DNA of 64,000 bases from Rhodanobacter_A agri (GTDB taxonomy: Bacteria; Pseudomonadota; Gammaproteobacteria; Xanthomonadales; Rhodanobacteraceae), in contig NZ_JADIKL010000007.1 in NCBI RefSeq assembly GCF_044904705.1, positions 124,001 to 188,000 of the forward strand. The letters run 5' to 3'. This document shows, one piece after another, positions 42,412-51,320 of this stretch. The translations under genes and the position numbers were made by a program. The notes beneath the pieces are model-generated. The model did no database searches. It was not told where the DNA came from and worked only from the letters and a program-made list of their open reading frames with translations. Position 1 is the first letter of the stretch; each line of letters begins with the position of its first letter.

Positions 42412-43061
42412 TCCTGGTCGGCGCGGGCGAGTTCGCGCAGATCGCCTGCGAGTACTTCGAACACGACAACGGGCGTCACGTGGCCGCCTTCAGCGTCGAG
42501 CGCGACTATCTCGCGCAGACGATGCTGGCCGGCCGGCCGGTGGTGGCGTACGAGACGCTGGAGACGAGCTATCCGCCGACGGAATTCGACGTGTTCGTCG
42601 CCATACCGGCCAGCCAGCTCAACCGCTTGCGCACGCGCCTCTATCGCGACGCGAAGGATCGCGGTTACCAGCTCGCCACGTACGTCAGTTCCCGCGCGTT
42701 CGTATGGCGCAACGCCGAGGTGGGCGAGAACAGTTTCATCTTCGAGGGCAACGTGGTGCAGCCGTTCGTACGCATCGGCAACAACTGCGTGCTGTGGAGC
42801 GGCAACCATGTGGGGCATCGCACGGTCGTGCGCGACCACGTGTTCGTCGCCTCGCATGCGGTCATCTCCGGCTATTGCGAGATCGGCGAGAGCAGTTTTA
42901 TCGGCGTGAACAGCACCTTCAACGACCACGTGAAGGTCGCCGCCGACAACGTGATCGGCGCCGGGGCGCTGGTTACCCGCGATACCGAGCCGGGGCGGGT
43001 CTACGTCGGCTCGCCGGCGCATGCGGTGCCCAATCGGTCGAGTCTTGATGTGAGGCTTTGA
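42396..43061 (+). CDS. Hexapeptide-repeat sugar acetyltransferase (NeuD/FdtC-like)
   Basis: A 221-residue left-handed beta-helix acyltransferase. The N-terminal part has a nucleotide-sugar-binding-like LVLVGAGEFAQIACEYF; from about residue 95 come hexapeptide turns (AEVGENSFIFEGNVVQPFVRIG, VIGAGALVTRDTEPGRVYVG shown only in part). It likely transfers an acyl group from CoA to the amino sugar made by the isomerase and transaminase of the same operon, giving the N-acyl form. It overlaps the isomerase gene and is followed after 7 bases by the next gene. Confidence 0.8.
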   Translation: MPKPLVLVGAGEFAQIACEYFEHDNGRHVAAFSVERDYLAQTMLAGRPVVAYETLETSYPPTEFDVFVAIPASQLNRLRTRLYRDAKDRGYQLATYVSSRAFVWRNAEVGENSFIFEGNVVQPFVRIGNNCVLWSGNHVGHRTVVRDHVFVASHAVISGYCEIGESSFIGVNSTFNDHVKVAADNVIGAGALVTRDTEPGRVYVGSPAHAVPNRSSLDVRL

Positions 43062-43068
43062 CGGGCGC

Positions 43069-44022
43069 ATGACCACATGGACCAAGAAAGGGCTGATCTT
43101 CGACACCGCGCGGCAAGGTGTGGGCGGCTGGATGCGCCATTCGGCGCTCACGCCGACGCCGTACCGGATCGACGACGGGCTGATCCGCGTCTACGCGGGA
43201 TTTCGCGATGCCGATGGTGTCAGCCGTATCGGTTACGTGGACGTACGGGCGGACGATCCCGCGACGATCGTGCGGGTAAGCGCCGAGCCGGTGCTGGACC
43301 TTGGTCGGGCGGGCTGTTTCGACGACAACGGCATGATCCTGGGCGATCTTGTCGATGCGCCTGGCGGCCTGCACTTGTTCTATGTCGGCTTCCAGCGCGT
43401 GGCCAGGGCCAAGTTCCTGGCCTTTAGCGGCCTGGCCATCTCCGGCGATGGCGGCAACAGCTTCCAGCGTACCCAGGACACCCCCATCCTGGATCGTGCG
43501 CCGGGCCGCAGCACCATAGCCGCGGTGCATTCGGTCATGTATGAGAACGGCCGCTGGCGCTTGTGGTACGCGGTGGGCGACGACTGGGAAAGCATCGGCG
43601 GGCAGCCGTTTCCGCGCTATCACATCCGTCATGCGGAGACGGTCGATCTCGCCGCGATCCCCCGTGCGGACCAGGTCTGCCTGCGTCCACAAGGAAGCGA
43701 GTACCGCATCGGGCGGCCGCGCGTGTACCGCTTCGGCAGCCGTTACGTCATGTATTTCACGCGCGGCAACGTCACCGGTGAATACTTCCCCGGTATCGCC
43801 ACCAGCGACGATGGCATTGCCTGGGAGCGCCATGACAAGGCGCTGGGCATCGCGCTGTCCGCCGATGGCTGGGATTCGCGCACGCTTTGCTATCCCGCGC
43901 TGATCCGCCAGCGCGACAAGCTGCTGATGTTCTACAACGGCAACGACATGGGCGTGGACGGTTTCGGCGTGGCCGAAGCCGACGCAACCCGGTTCGACGG
44001 TGGCGCGCATGTTCTCGGTTAG
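43069..44022 (+). CDS. Five-bladed beta-propeller, GH43/GH32-like hypothetical protein
   Basis: A 317-residue protein with a glycosidase-type propeller pattern: repeated stretches such as LIRVYAGFRDADGVSRIGYV, LHLFYVGFQRVARAKFLAFS, WRLWYAVGDDW, YVMYFTRGN and LLMFYNGNDMGVDGFGVAEA (cited as fragments). No signal peptide is seen, so it should be cytosolic, which is odd for a hydrolase. Proteins like this occur in O-antigen loci with unknown roles. A sugar-nucleotide or oligosaccharide processing job is an inference. It overlaps the next gene by 14 bases if that starts at 44009. Confidence 0.62.
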   Translation: MTTWTKKGLIFDTARQGVGGWMRHSALTPTPYRIDDGLIRVYAGFRDADGVSRIGYVDVRADDPATIVRVSAEPVLDLGRAGCFDDNGMILGDLVDAPGGLHLFYVGFQRVARAKFLAFSGLAISGDGGNSFQRTQDTPILDRAPGRSTIAAVHSVMYENGRWRLWYAVGDDWESIGGQPFPRYHIRHAETVDLAAIPRADQVCLRPQGSEYRIGRPRVYRFGSRYVMYFTRGNVTGEYFPGIATSDDGIAWERHDKALGIALSADGWDSRTLCYPALIRQRDKLLMFYNGNDMGVDGFGVAEADATRFDGGAHVLG

Positions 44023-44941
44023 GCCTTATGCCGCGGCCGACGCGCGCGCCTGGGATGCGCTGGTCGACCGGTCCCGCAACGGCAATTTTCTGCATCGGCG
44101 TGGCTATATGGACTACCACGCCGATCGTTTCGTCGACCAGTCGTTGATCGTCGAGCGCCAAGGCGAGGCGGTGGCGGTATTCCCGGCGAACATCCACGGG
44201 AAGGTGGTGACCAGCCACGGTGGCCTCAGCTATGCCGGGTTGATCGCCACCCATGACCTGCGCGCCGAATCGACGCTGGCCGTGTTCGGGCAGATCGCCG
44301 GGCACTACCGTGCGCTGGGGGTGGAGCGCGTGGTCTACAAGGCGGTGCCGCGCATCTTCCATGCGTATCCGTGCGAGGAGGATTTGTATGCCTTGCATCG
44401 GTTGGGCGCGCAGCTGCGGCGCCGCGACCTGTCCTCGGTCATTGCGCTGCGCGAGCCATTCCACTTCACGCCGGGTCGCCGGCGTGCGGTCAACAAGGCG
44501 CGCAAGTCCGGCATCAGCTTGCAGACCGGCGCCGATCCGGAGGACTTCCACACACTGCTGACCGACGTGCTTCGCCAGCACGACGCCCGGCCGACCCACA
44601 GCCTCGCGGAGCTGCGCCTGCTGCAGGCGCGCTTCCCGCAGCACATCGTGCTGCATGAGGCGCGGCGCGATGGGGTTCTGCTTGCCGGCGCGCTCGTGTA
44701 CGACTTCGGCCGCACCGTCCACACCCAGTACCTGGCCGCCTCGGAGGAAGGGCGGCACGTGAATGCGCTCAGCCTGCTGCTGGCGGAGCTGATCGGCGGC
44801 GTCTACGCGAATCACGGCTTTTTCAGCTTCGGCATCTCGACCGAGCATGAGGGCAGGGTGCTCAACGGCGGCCTGGTCACGCAGAAGGAATACTTCGGCG
44901 CGCGCGCCATCGTGCACGACTTCTACGAGTGGACGCTGTGA
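44009..44941 (+). CDS. GNAT/FemAB-like acyl- or aminoacyltransferase
   Basis: About 310 residues. Two GNAT-like halves can be traced: LVDRSRNGNFLHRRGYMDYH at the start, and in the C-terminal half the acetyltransferase-6/FemAB-like run ARRDGVLLAGALVYDFG, HTQYLAASEEGRHVNALSLL, and FSFGISTEHEGRVLNGGL. The family transfers acyl or aminoacyl groups to sugars or peptides. In this place it probably decorates the repeat-unit sugar. The start is ATG 44009; a GTG at 44000 is also in frame. It ends by a one-base overlap (TGATG) with the transaminase gene. Confidence 0.68.
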   Translation: MFSVRPYAAADARAWDALVDRSRNGNFLHRRGYMDYHADRFVDQSLIVERQGEAVAVFPANIHGKVVTSHGGLSYAGLIATHDLRAESTLAVFGQIAGHYRALGVERVVYKAVPRIFHAYPCEEDLYALHRLGAQLRRRDLSSVIALREPFHFTPGRRRAVNKARKSGISLQTGADPEDFHTLLTDVLRQHDARPTHSLAELRLLQARFPQHIVLHEARRDGVLLAGALVYDFGRTVHTQYLAASEEGRHVNALSLLLAELIGGVYANHGFFSFGISTEHEGRVLNGGLVTQKEYFGARAIVHDFYEWTL

Positions 44942-46068
44942 TGGACGCCCGGCGGATGGAGGTGCCGTTCCTCGACCTCAAGGAGGTCCATGCGGACTAT
45001 GCCGACGAGCTGAAGGCGGCAGCGGCGCGGGTGATCGATTCGGGGCGTTATGTACTTGGCGAGGAACTGGCTGCCTTCGAGCGCGAGTTCGCAGCCTACT
45101 GCGGCGTGCGCCATGCGGTGGGCGTAGGCAGCGGGCTCGATGCGCTGGCGTTGATCCTGCGCGGCTACATGGGACTGGGCGCCCTGGCCGAGGGCGATGA
45201 GGTCATCGTCCCCGGCAACACCTTCATTGCCAGCTTTCTCGCCATCAGCGGGAGCCGGCTGGTGCCGGTTCCGGTGGAGCCCGATCCGGCGACCTTCAAC
45301 CTCGATCCGGCCTGCGTGGCGGCGGCAATCGGGCCGCGCACCCGCGCGATCATGGCCGTGCATCTGTACGGCCAGCTGGCCGATATGCCGGCGCTGGCCG
45401 GCCTGGCGCGGCGGCACGGCCTGTTGCTGATCGAGGATGCCGCGCAGGCGCACGGTGCGGCTAGCGAGGGGCGCCGGGCCGGCGCGTTCGGAGATGCGGC
45501 GGCCTTCAGCTTCTTCCCCGCCAAGAACCTCGGCGCCTTGGGCGACGGTGGCGCCGTCGTCACCGGTGATGCGCGGTTGGCACGGCGTGTCGCGGCTTTG
45601 CGCAACTACGGCTCCGAGGTGAAGTACCACCACCTTTTCCAGGGGGTCAATTCCCGACTGGACGAAATTCAAGCTGCATTGCTGCGCGTGAAACTGCGCC
45701 ACCTCGACGACGACATTGCGTTGCGCCGGCGTGTGGCGCAGCGCTATCGCGAAGGTATCCGTCATCCGCAAATCGTCTTGCCGAAGGTGGTGCATGAAGA
45801 GCAGCACGCCTGGCATCTGTTCGTGGTGCGCTGTCGCAGTCGCGACGCACTGAAGCAGCACTTGCAGGCGCGAGGCGTGCAAACCCAGGTGCATTACCCG
45901 GTGCCGCCGCACCACCAGCCGGCTTATGCCGAGCTGCGCGATGTACGGCTGCCAGTCACCGAACGTTTGCACGAGGAGGTACTGAGTCTGCCACTTGGGC
46001 CCAGCCTAGGCGAGGTCGCGGTGGAGTGCGTGGTCGATGCCTGCAATGCCTTTGAGTGCCAGCCATGA
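44941..46068 (+). CDS. fdtB: DegT/DnrJ/EryC1/StrS sugar 3-aminotransferase (FdtB-like)
   Basis: A PLP-dependent transaminase of 375 residues. Family motifs: VPFLDLKEVHADY at the start, VGVGSGLDALALILR, DEVIVPGNTFIAS, MAVHLYGQLADMP, LLIEDAAQAHGA, FSFFPAKNLGALGDGGAVV with the PLP lysine in PAKNLG, and LRNYGSEVKYHH. It puts an amino group on C3 of the dTDP-3-keto-6-deoxyhexose made by the isomerase three genes upstream, giving dTDP-3-amino-3,6-dideoxyhexose. The substrate is inferred from the linked isomerase. ATGA overlap with the flippase gene. Confidence 0.87.
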   Translation: MDARRMEVPFLDLKEVHADYADELKAAAARVIDSGRYVLGEELAAFEREFAAYCGVRHAVGVGSGLDALALILRGYMGLGALAEGDEVIVPGNTFIASFLAISGSRLVPVPVEPDPATFNLDPACVAAAIGPRTRAIMAVHLYGQLADMPALAGLARRHGLLLIEDAAQAHGAASEGRRAGAFGDAAAFSFFPAKNLGALGDGGAVVTGDARLARRVAALRNYGSEVKYHHLFQGVNSRLDEIQAALLRVKLRHLDDDIALRRRVAQRYREGIRHPQIVLPKVVHEEQHAWHLFVVRCRSRDALKQHLQARGVQTQVHYPVPPHHQPAYAELRDVRLPVTERLHEEVLSLPLGPSLGEVAVECVVDACNAFECQP

Positions 46069-47315
46069 ACATCGTGCGCGCCGGCTTCTACTCCTCGATC
46101 GCCACCGCGGCGCGGTTGCTGGCGGCGCTGGTGGTGGTCAAGCTCGTGGCATGGTTCGCCGGCCCTGCAGGCGTGGGCAAGCTGGGTCAGTTCATGAGCC
46201 TGATGTCGTTGCTGGCCGTACTGGCCGGCGGCGGCATCAGCGCCGGCATCGTGAAGTACGTTGCCGAATACCGGCACGACCCGCCGCGCCTGGCGCGCCT
46301 GCTGGCTGCCGCGCTCTGGTATGCGCTGTGCGCCTCCGTGCTGATGGGTTGCCTGGCGCTGTTGTTCAGTCGGCAACTGGCGCAATGGCTGCTGGACGAT
46401 CCTGCCTACGCGGGCCTGATCCGGGTGCTTGCCGTGGCCCAGTTCGGCATTGCGCTGGTCAACTACATCCTGGCCGTGATCAACGGCTTCATGGACGTGC
46501 GCAGGCTGGCGCTGATCCAGGTGCTGGGCTCGCTGCTCAGCATCATGACGGTGATCTGGCTGGCGCGCTGGCTGCAGCTTTATGGCGCGCTGCTTGCGCT
46601 GATCGTGGGGCAGCTGCTGTGGCTTGTTGTCGGATTGCCGGCGTGGTGGCGCAGTTCGTATTTCCGGCGCAGCATGCTGCGGCTGCGCTTCGATCGCGAA
46701 ATGACCCTGCGGCTGGCGGCCTTTTCCGTGATGACGCTCACCGCCGCGCTGGTCTCGCCGCTGGTGAACATCGCGGTGCGCGACCATCTCGCTCTGCAGC
46801 TCGGCTGGCAGCAGGTCGGCTACTGGCAGGCCGTGAGCAAGGTGTCGGATGCCTATCTGCTGTTCCTCACCGCGGCGATCAACATCTACTACCTGCCGAA
46901 GCTGGCTTCGATCCAGGATCGCACAGAGCTGGTGCACGAGTTGCGCCGCGCCTATCGCTACGTCTTGCCGGCGGTGATAACCCTGGCGGCGGTTGTGTAC
47001 CTGCTGCGGGGCTGGGTGACGCAACTGCTGTTCAGCACGGACTTCGTGCCTGCCAACGCGTTGTACGCGCCGCAGCTGGCGGGCGACGTAGTCAAGATCG
47101 CCTCTTTCATCCTTTCCTACGTGATGCTGGCCAAGGCCATGACCAGGCTGTTCGTGATCTCGGAGTGCGTGTTCGCGGCCAGCTACCTCGTGCTGGTCTA
47201 CCTGTTCACCGCGCGCTTCGGCGTGGTCGGCGCGATGTATGCGTTCCTGGCCAACTATCTCGGCTACCTCGCTTTCAACGTGCTGGTGGTGCGGCGCTAC
47301 CTGGGGACAGTGTGA
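46065..47315 (+). CDS. wzx: O-antigen/polysaccharide flippase Wzx
   Basis: A 416-residue inner-membrane protein with about 12 hydrophobic segments spread along its length and no large soluble domain. The N terminus (IVRAGFYSSIATAARLLAALVVVKL) and the segment VGKLGQFMSLMSLLAVLAGGGISAGIVKY (given in part) match the Wzx/WzxE branch of the MOP flippases. It moves lipid-linked repeat units to the periplasmic face. It overlaps the transaminase gene by four bases and the GT2 gene by one. Confidence 0.87.
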   Translation: MNIVRAGFYSSIATAARLLAALVVVKLVAWFAGPAGVGKLGQFMSLMSLLAVLAGGGISAGIVKYVAEYRHDPPRLARLLAAALWYALCASVLMGCLALLFSRQLAQWLLDDPAYAGLIRVLAVAQFGIALVNYILAVINGFMDVRRLALIQVLGSLLSIMTVIWLARWLQLYGALLALIVGQLLWLVVGLPAWWRSSYFRRSMLRLRFDREMTLRLAAFSVMTLTAALVSPLVNIAVRDHLALQLGWQQVGYWQAVSKVSDAYLLFLTAAINIYYLPKLASIQDRTELVHELRRAYRYVLPAVITLAAVVYLLRGWVTQLLFSTDFVPANALYAPQLAGDVVKIASFILSYVMLAKAMTRLFVISECVFAASYLVLVYLFTARFGVVGAMYAFLANYLGYLAFNVLVVRRYLGTV

Positions 47316-48256
47316 TGGCGGCCCTCGACGTGACGCCGGGTCTGATGCCGCCGCTGGTCTCGGTGCTCATCCCTGCGTTCAATCACGAACGTTACGTGTT
47401 GCGCTGCCTCGACAGCGTCCTGGAAGACTCCTATCCGGCCAAGGAACTCATCATCATCGACGATGGTTCGACCGACCGCACCGGCGCGCGCATCGCCGAC
47501 TGGGTCGCCGCGCATTGCATGGATATCCCGATCGAGTACGTACGGCGGGAGCATCGCGGCATCGCCGCGACCCTGAACGAGCTGGCGGCGCGCGCGAATG
47601 GCGAATTCCTGCGTCCGGGTGCCAGCGACGACTACTTGCTTCCCGGCGGTATCGGCGCGCAGGTTCGCTACCTGCAGGAGCATCCGCACAAGGTGGCGGT
47701 GATCGGCGACTCCATGGTCGTGGACGGCAACGGGCACAAGCTGCACGACAGTGGCATGTGCGACTTGCACGGCGCCGACAAGAGTCTCTATCTCACCGAC
47801 GATGGCATCCGCCGTGCGGTGATCCGGCAGTGGGCCATTGGCGGGCCGGTCGTCCTTATCCGCAAGTGCGCGCTGGATACCGCCGACCGCTGGAGCGAAG
47901 GCCTTCGCATCGAAGACTGGGATCTGTTTCTGCGACTGGCGGCGCGCAATGGGCTCGGTTTCATCGACGTCCACGTATGCGCCTATCGGTTGCACGCATC
48001 GAACGTGAGCAGAACGCGCCACAAGGGAGCCCGCATCGCCAACCTGGCCGAATCGCGGCAGGTGGCGAGGTTCAGGGCCGGCTTGTTCAAAGAGCCGTAC
48101 CGGACCTTGCTGCGGGCACAGTCGCATTACATCGACGCCAAGATCTCGTTCCTGGAGCGGCGGCCCTGGCCGCTGCTGCGTCACCTGGCGGCGTATCTGG
48201 CATTGGCCCTCAGGGCCAGGTTGCCGTCCGTGCGACAGCACGCGGAGGGAACATGA
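47315..48256 (+). CDS. Family 2 glycosyltransferase
   Basis: A 313-residue GT-A fold enzyme: N-terminal VSVLIPAFNHERYVLRCLDS, the nucleotide-binding ELIIIDDGSTDRT, a DXD-like GASDDYLLPGG, and the acceptor-side EDWDLFLRLA. It adds one sugar to the lipid-linked repeat unit in the cytosol. There are no strong membrane helices. It overlaps wzx by one base and the polymerase gene by four. Confidence 0.88.
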   Translation: MAALDVTPGLMPPLVSVLIPAFNHERYVLRCLDSVLEDSYPAKELIIIDDGSTDRTGARIADWVAAHCMDIPIEYVRREHRGIAATLNELAARANGEFLRPGASDDYLLPGGIGAQVRYLQEHPHKVAVIGDSMVVDGNGHKLHDSGMCDLHGADKSLYLTDDGIRRAVIRQWAIGGPVVLIRKCALDTADRWSEGLRIEDWDLFLRLAARNGLGFIDVHVCAYRLHASNVSRTRHKGARIANLAESRQVARFRAGLFKEPYRTLLRAQSHYIDAKISFLERRPWPLLRHLAAYLALALRARLPSVRQHAEGT

Positions 48257-49440
48257 ACCCGGTGCTGCGATTACCCTCCACCTGGCTGGGGCTGCCCATC
48301 CTGTTCGCCTGCGGCTTGACCTGGTTCACCTACGAACTGCCGGCCGATTACCTCGAGGGTCTGCTCCTGCTGGCGGTGACCGCGTCGGCCATCGTGCTCC
48401 TGGACGTGCTGGCCGGCGTGCGCATCCCGGCGGCTGCGCAGTTCCGCGCGCGCCACTACGTCGGCACCCGCGACTCCTTTGTGGCGCTGGGTCTGGCCGG
48501 CCTGATCCTGCTGTTCTGCCTGCTCGACCTTGCGCTGTATCCGATTCCCTTGTTCGACAAACCTTCGGCGTACGCCTCGATGGCGGGCGGTCGCGAGCAC
48601 ATCCGGCACGTCTCCGACATGTGTTGGGTCTTGCCTCCGATCGGTCTGCTCTGTGCCCGGCGCCGCTGGCTGCGCAATTTCCTGATAGTTGCCGGCTTCG
48701 TGTTCCCGGTACTGGTGATCGACCGAAATCGCCTGTTCGCTTCGGTGTTCTCGTTCGCACTGCTGATCCTGCTGCGACGGGACCCGGAGAGACCGCCACC
48801 CTGGAAGGCTGTCGGCGCACTGGCGTTGGCGGGCGTCAGCGTGTTCTCGATCCTCGGCATCGTGCGTTCCGGCACGCTGGACTACGTCACGCTGCCGTTC
48901 GGCGCGATGTACCGCGCCGCGCCGCAGGGCATCAAGTGGTTGCTGCTGTACGGCAGCGCGGGCCCCTACAACTTCAGCGCGATGCTGGCCAAGCATTACG
49001 TCAATGCCGACTTCCTGATCAACCAGCTCGTTCCCCTGCATGGCTCGGTCGTGACTGCCGGCACAGACATTCCGCTGGATGCGCCGAACATCAACGTGGG
49101 CACGGAGTTCTTTCCGTTCCTGCTTGCACTGGGTCCCTACGGCGCCGTGATTTCGGCGTTCGTGTTGTACGCCATGCTGCTGTGGAGCGTGCGGCGGCTG
49201 CGACCGACGGTGCCGCTGTTCTCCCTGTTGATCTTTCTGCGCATGTCCTACGTGTGCGTGATGTCGCCGTTCGCGCCGCAGGCTTTCACGTGGACGAATG
49301 CAGGTTTCATCGCCGTCTGCCTTTTCCTGCAGCTGTTCGCGGCGTGGCTGCCGAACCGAAAGGCAGGGGATGGCGCCATGACTACACAAGCCGTGTCTTC
49401 GTTGTCTCTCCAGCGAGTACAGAATCATGGAACAAGATGA
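48253..49440 (+). CDS. wzy: Wzy-like polysaccharide repeat-unit polymerase
   Basis: About 395 residues with ten or more membrane segments. A long periplasmic loop in the second half (AKHYVNADFLINQLVPLHGS, DAPNINVGTEFFPF) is as expected for Wzy-type polymerases, which join repeat units on the periplasmic side. Sequence identity in this family is low, so the call rests on topology, size and place between flippase, glycosyltransferase and chain-length genes. GGAGGGA precedes the start. The 3' end overlaps the Wzz-like gene by 14 bases. Confidence 0.72.
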   Translation: MNPVLRLPSTWLGLPILFACGLTWFTYELPADYLEGLLLLAVTASAIVLLDVLAGVRIPAAAQFRARHYVGTRDSFVALGLAGLILLFCLLDLALYPIPLFDKPSAYASMAGGREHIRHVSDMCWVLPPIGLLCARRRWLRNFLIVAGFVFPVLVIDRNRLFASVFSFALLILLRRDPERPPPWKAVGALALAGVSVFSILGIVRSGTLDYVTLPFGAMYRAAPQGIKWLLLYGSAGPYNFSAMLAKHYVNADFLINQLVPLHGSVVTAGTDIPLDAPNINVGTEFFPFLLALGPYGAVISAFVLYAMLLWSVRRLRPTVPLFSLLIFLRMSYVCVMSPFAPQAFTWTNAGFIAVCLFLQLFAAWLPNRKAGDGAMTTQAVSSLSLQRVQNHGTR

Positions 49441-50263
49441 AATCTATCTGGTCGATCTGTGGCGGATCTTCGCGCGCGGGTGGAAGTGGTTCGTACTCGT
49501 GCTGGTGCTGACCCTGGCCTGCACCTATGCGTTCGCGCATCTGGTGAAACGCCAGTGGGAGGCGACTGTCTGGATCCAGATAGGGCAGGTCGGAGCGGTG
49601 CCGCCAGGGCAGGATCCCAAGGTCGAACCGCTGCAGCGCGTACTGGAGCGGCTGCAACTGGTGCCGTTCCAGAACGAGGTTCTTCAAGATGCCGGCTACG
49701 CGCCGAATTCGGCAGTGGCCGGCCTCTACCGCAAGAGCCTGAAGCTGGATCCGCTGCCATACGCAGGTCCGCTGATCAGGCTGAGCGTACGGTCTTATTC
49801 CCGGCAGCAGGCAGACGCACTCGCTACCGCGACGGCGCTACGGCTACACACGATCCACCAGCCTCTCGAAGCGGTACAGCTGACGTCGGCACGCGGGCGC
49901 CTCGCCGGGATCGAGAGCGACTTGCAGACTGCACAGGCCGACGAAGCCCGGTACCGGAAAGCGAGCCAACCAGAAAGCCTGGGGGGGCCGGGAAGCAAGG
50001 ATGTCGCCAATCCGATGCTCGCGAGCTTGCTGCTATCCAACAAGGAGGGTGAGATCCGTGGCCTGCAGCAGGCCAAGAATGATCTCGTCGAACGGCTCGG
50101 GCCTACCTACACCTACGAGACCTCGACGGTCTGGCCGGTCTACGTCCCGGAGCAGCAAGCATTTCCGAACCCCGCGCTGACGTGGGGCATCGGCCTTCTG
50201 CTGGGGATTTTCCTTGGCTCGTCGGCGGCGCTGGCCAGGAGCGTGGCACGACGTTCGGCGTAG
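49427..50263 (+). CDS. Wzz-like polysaccharide chain-length determinant
   Basis: A 278-residue protein with the polysaccharide co-polymerase plan: short N terminus (DEIYLVDLWRIFARGW), first helix at about 20-40 (FVLVLVLTLACTYAFA), a periplasmic region with a coiled-coil-like middle, the proline-rich VYVPEQQAFPNPALTWG, and a second helix near 255-270 (GIGLLLGIFLGSSAALA). No kinase domain is attached, so it belongs to the Wzz rather than the Wzc type. It sets chain length with the polymerase encoded in overlap upstream. Confidence 0.83.
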   Translation: MEQDEIYLVDLWRIFARGWKWFVLVLVLTLACTYAFAHLVKRQWEATVWIQIGQVGAVPPGQDPKVEPLQRVLERLQLVPFQNEVLQDAGYAPNSAVAGLYRKSLKLDPLPYAGPLIRLSVRSYSRQQADALATATALRLHTIHQPLEAVQLTSARGRLAGIESDLQTAQADEARYRKASQPESLGGPGSKDVANPMLASLLLSNKEGEIRGLQQAKNDLVERLGPTYTYETSTVWPVYVPEQQAFPNPALTWGIGLLLGIFLGSSAALARSVARRSA

Positions 50264-50422
50264 CCGCCGCATGCGCTGACTGCCAATCGTATTCAACCAA
50301 AGCGAATCGCATCGGCACCCATGGGGCAGGCACATGAAGATGCGTTTGCCTTGGATCGGCGGGGGCCGATGCCGTATGTCGTGGCGCATGGTGAAGGATG
50401 TTCCGCCGGAGCAGAGATCGAG

Positions 50423-51316
50423 ATGAAAAGGGAGCACGAATTCGGGCGGCAGACTCTGGAAACCGCGATTCCTCCGCGGCCCGCGCCCCCTGCATGGGAC
50501 GTCGGCGGTTCCCTGGATGAGGCGAAGCTGCTCGATACGCAGCGTGCCTTCGACAGCGTGGCGGCCGACTACGACGGCCCACGCGGCAACAACGAGCTGA
50601 TCCAGCGCATGCGCTCGACCGTTTGGGACAGCGTGTGCCGTGAACTTCCCTCCGGCGGAAGCCTGCTCGATCTGGGTTGCGGTACCGGTCTGGATGCGCT
50701 CGAATTCGCGCGGCGCGGCTATCAGGTTGTCGCCACCGACTGGTCGCCACAGATGGTCGCGCGCACGCAGGTGCGTGCCGCCGCCGCAGGCATGGAGGCT
50801 CGCGTTGCCACCGAGCACCTCGGCATCCAGCAGCTCGACCGGCTCGACGACTCCTTCGACGGCATCTACTCGAATTTCGGTCCGCTGAATTGCGCGCCCG
50901 ACCTGCATGTGGTCGCAGCCGAATGCGCGCGCCTGCTGCGGCCGGGCGGTCGGCTGATGTTCTCGGTGATCGGACGGATCTGCCCATGGGAACTGGTGCA
51001 CTATGTGCTGCGCGGACGCTGGCGGCGGGCCGGCGTGCGCGCCGCGCGCGGTGCCACCGCGGTGGGCATGAACCGCCACACGATCTGGACCTTCTACTAC
51101 ACGCCACGCGAGTTCTACCGCGCCTTTGCCGCGCATTTCGAGCTGACGAGCTACCGTGCGCTCGGCCTGTTCCTGCCGCCGCCCTACCTGGTGGACTACT
51201 ACCGCCGCCACCGTCGCTACTGCGCCGGCCTGGGCTGGCTCGACGATCGCCTCGGGGCATTGCCGCTGCTGCGTGGCATGGGCGACCACTTCCTGATCGT
51301 GATGCGGCGACGCTGA
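50423..51316 (+). CDS. Class I SAM-dependent methyltransferase (first of four)
   Basis: About 297 residues with SAM-binding motifs: motif I LLDLGCGTGLDALEFARRG near residue 80, motif II VVATDWSPQMVA, and YSNFGPLNCAPDLH. The N-terminal region and a tail with several aromatic residues are longer than in minimal family members. The acceptor is unknown, probably a sugar or lipid of the surface polymer. I start at 50423 (GGAG about 11 bases upstream); the frame extends to 50321 with no ribosome site there. A gap of about 160 bases before it could hold an internal promoter. Confidence 0.8.
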   Translation: MKREHEFGRQTLETAIPPRPAPPAWDVGGSLDEAKLLDTQRAFDSVAADYDGPRGNNELIQRMRSTVWDSVCRELPSGGSLLDLGCGTGLDALEFARRGYQVVATDWSPQMVARTQVRAAAAGMEARVATEHLGIQQLDRLDDSFDGIYSNFGPLNCAPDLHVVAAECARLLRPGGRLMFSVIGRICPWELVHYVLRGRWRRAGVRAARGATAVGMNRHTIWTFYYTPREFYRAFAAHFELTSYRALGLFLPPPYLVDYYRRHRRYCAGLGWLDDRLGALPLLRGMGDHFLIVMRRR

Positions 51317-51320
51317 CGCC

